Part shown: piece after piece, positions 62,547 to 64,000 of the stretch | Numbering within the stretch: position 1 is the stretch's first letter | Layout of the letters: the number at the start of each line of letters is the position of its first letter | NCBI RefSeq assembly: GCF_001548475.1 | Contig: NZ_LRUJ01000001.1 | Location: 217,937-281,936 of the forward strand | Direction: 5' to 3' | Origin: Bordetella hinzii LMG 13501 | Lineage (GTDB): Bacteria; Pseudomonadota; Gammaproteobacteria; Burkholderiales; Burkholderiaceae_B | Length of the DNA: 64,000 nt | Notes under the pieces: model-generated | The model's database searches: none | What the model was told of the DNA's origin: nothing | What the model saw: only the letters and a program-made list of their open reading frames with translations | Program-made: the position numbers and the translations under genes

Positions 62547-62585
62547 CCCGCACTTTGGCCGGCCCAACCACCGCTCTTTCCGACC

Positions 62586-63977
62586 ATGAGCTCCGCTCCC
62601 CTCTCCTCCTCCCCGACCGCCCCGGCCGGCCAACAGGCCGCCCCCGACCTCGTCTACGGCCCCGATGACCGCCCCTCCGCGCCGGTCACCTTCATCGCCG
62701 CCCTGCAACACCTGCTGGCCATCCTGGTGCCCATCGTCACCCCCGGCCTGCTCATCTGCCAGGCCCTGGGCGTCTCCAGCCGCGACACCACCCTCATCGT
62801 CTCCATGTCGCTGGTCATCTCCGGCATCGCCACCTACGTCCAGTGCCGCCGCTTCGGTCCCCTGGGCGCCGGCCTGCTCATCGTCCAGGGCACCAGCTTC
62901 AACTTCGTCGGCCCCCTCATCGCCGGCGGCAGCCTCATGGTCAAACAAGGCACCCCCGTCGAAGCCGTCATGGCCGCCATCTTCGGCGTCGTCATCGCCG
63001 GCTCCTTCGTCGAAATGGGCATCTCCCGCATCCTGCCCTTCGTCAAACGCCTCATCACCCCCCTGGTCACCGGCATCGTCGTCCTGCTCATCGGCCTGAC
63101 CCTCATCAAAGTCGGCCTCATCAGCATGGGCGGCGGCTTCGCCGCCATGCAGAACGGCACCTTCGCCAACAGCGAAAACCTCCTGCTCTCCGGCCTCGTC
63201 CTGGGCACCATCATCGTGCTCAACCGCATCCCCATCGTCTGGGTGCGCAGCGCCGCCCTCGTCATCGCCCTGGCCATCGGCTACCTCGCCGCCGCCTCCC
63301 TCGGCCGCCTCGACCTCACCGGCGCCCGCGAAGCCGCCCTCTTCCAAGTGCCCGTGCCCCTGCACTTCGGCCTATCCTTCTCCTGGCCCCTCTTCGTGCC
63401 CATGCTGATCATCTACCTGGTCACCTCGCTCGAAGCCATCGGCGACATCACCGCCACCAGCCAAGTCTCGCGCCAGCCCGTCCAGGGCCCCGTCTGGATG
63501 CAGCGCATCAAAGGCGGCGTGCTCGTCAACGGCGCCAACTCCCTGCTGGCCGGCGTCTTCAACACCTTCCCCAGCTCCGTCTTCGCCCAGAACAACGGCG
63601 TCATCCAACTCACCGGCATCGCCAGCCGCCGCGTCGGTATCTGGATCGCCGCCATGCTCATCCTCCTCGGCCTCTTCCCCGCCGTCGCCGGCATCCTCCA
63701 AGCCGTCCCCGAACCCGTCCTGGGCGGCGCCGCCATGGTCATGTTCGGCGCCGTCGCCGCCTCCGGCATCAACATCCTGGCCGGCATCCGCCTGGACCGC
63801 CGCGCCCTGCTCATCATCGCCGTCTCCCTCGCCCTCGGCCTGGGCGTCTCCCAAGTGCCCGAATTCCTCGCCCACATGCCCCACGCCCTCAAAAGCGTCC
63901 TCGAATCCGGCGTCGCCACCGGCGGCATCTGCGCCCTCGTCATGAACTGGTTCCTCCCCGAACCACGTCGGGACTGA
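62586..63977 (+). CDS. Nucleobase:cation symporter-2 family permease (uracil/xanthine type)
   Basis: This 463-residue inner-membrane protein has about fourteen hydrophobic segments. FIAALQHLLAILVPIVTPGL near residue 37, the substrate-loop region PLHFGLSFSWPLFVPMLIIY near 258 with YLVTSLEAIGDITATSQVSR, and QNNGVIQLTGIASRRVG near 337 are the NAT/NCS2 signature features. It imports uracil, xanthine or uric acid with protons; which one cannot be read. The C-terminus is short (NWFLPEPRRD). It is divergent from htpG. Confidence 0.92.
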   Translation: MSSAPLSSSPTAPAGQQAAPDLVYGPDDRPSAPVTFIAALQHLLAILVPIVTPGLLICQALGVSSRDTTLIVSMSLVISGIATYVQCRRFGPLGAGLLIVQGTSFNFVGPLIAGGSLMVKQGTPVEAVMAAIFGVVIAGSFVEMGISRILPFVKRLITPLVTGIVVLLIGLTLIKVGLISMGGGFAAMQNGTFANSENLLLSGLVLGTIIVLNRIPIVWVRSAALVIALAIGYLAAASLGRLDLTGAREAALFQVPVPLHFGLSFSWPLFVPMLIIYLVTSLEAIGDITATSQVSRQPVQGPVWMQRIKGGVLVNGANSLLAGVFNTFPSSVFAQNNGVIQLTGIASRRVGIWIAAMLILLGLFPAVAGILQAVPEPVLGGAAMVMFGAVAASGINILAGIRLDRRALLIIAVSLALGLGVSQVPEFLAHMPHALKSVLESGVATGGICALVMNWFLPEPRRD

Positions 63978-63982
63978 CACCC

Positions 63983-64000
63983 CCGGGGCCAAGGCCCCGG
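63983..64000 (+). terminator. Probable terminator hairpin cut by the window end
   Basis: CCGGGGCC and GGCCCCGG form a stem just 5 bp after the permease stop, with AA at the centre (a loop of CAAG is likely). Any T-run lies outside the window. Confidence 0.5.

Overview
The window looks like a betaproteobacterium of the Alcaligenaceae, most likely Bordetella or Achromobacter. The chromosome right of about 24.7 kb is GC-rich and carries three tripartite tricarboxylate (Bug-type) binding proteins, many LysR regulators and typical Burkholderiales housekeeping genes (trmB, serB, ffh, htpG, ampD, kbp). The genus is inferred from gene content only; no marker gene was compared.

Positions 1 to about 24.7 kb are one end of an integrative and conjugative element (ICE) of the ICEclc/PAGI-2 type. 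It is integrated in the 3' end of a tRNA-Gly(CCC) gene (24675-24748) beside a 641-residue tyrosine integrase. The backbone runs TIGR03757, TIGR03756, TIGR03755, a small membrane protein, a TraG N-terminal protein, DUF3742, a PIN/AbrB toxin-antitoxin pair, a MobH relaxase, an XRE regulator divergent from a LysR effector domain that lacks its DNA-binding part, then the integrase. The other end of the ICE and the rest of its secretion genes lie left of the window.

The first 13 kb is cargo interrupting the conjugation cluster. A vitamin B6 group (PtsJ-type MocR regulator, YggS, a glutamine amidotransferase, PdxY and a 91-residue unknown, with overlapping stops and starts) has a striking double operator. 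A LysR regulator, PhzF-like enzyme, two LysE exporters, hydrolase, DUF1737, TSUP exporter, CoA-transferase, MFS exporter and AAA ATPase follow. Next comes a ParD-like ribbon-helix-helix protein overlapping a complete type I methionine aminopeptidase, then a DUF2958 pseudogene at the junction with the conjugation genes.

From 24.8 to 35.7 kb lies a minus-strand catabolic block (three Bug receptors, FAD oxidase, D-2-hydroxyacid dehydrogenase, RraA-like protein, Ldh-type dehydrogenase, epimerase, aldehyde dehydrogenase) with a divergent LysR gene. From 36 to 48.4 kb are housekeeping genes and a three-gene iron/phosphonate-type ABC importer. From 48.5 to 53 kb is a LivFGMH-type amino acid ABC operon with its binding protein, then a DUF1445 hydro-lyase, a LysR and an IclR regulator.

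From 56.1 to 60.2 kb is a D-galactonate operon (dgoK, dgoA, dgoD, dgoT) divergent from the IclR gene, with a clear operator and promoter. The window ends with htpG, which has a textbook sigma-32 promoter, and a nucleobase permease.
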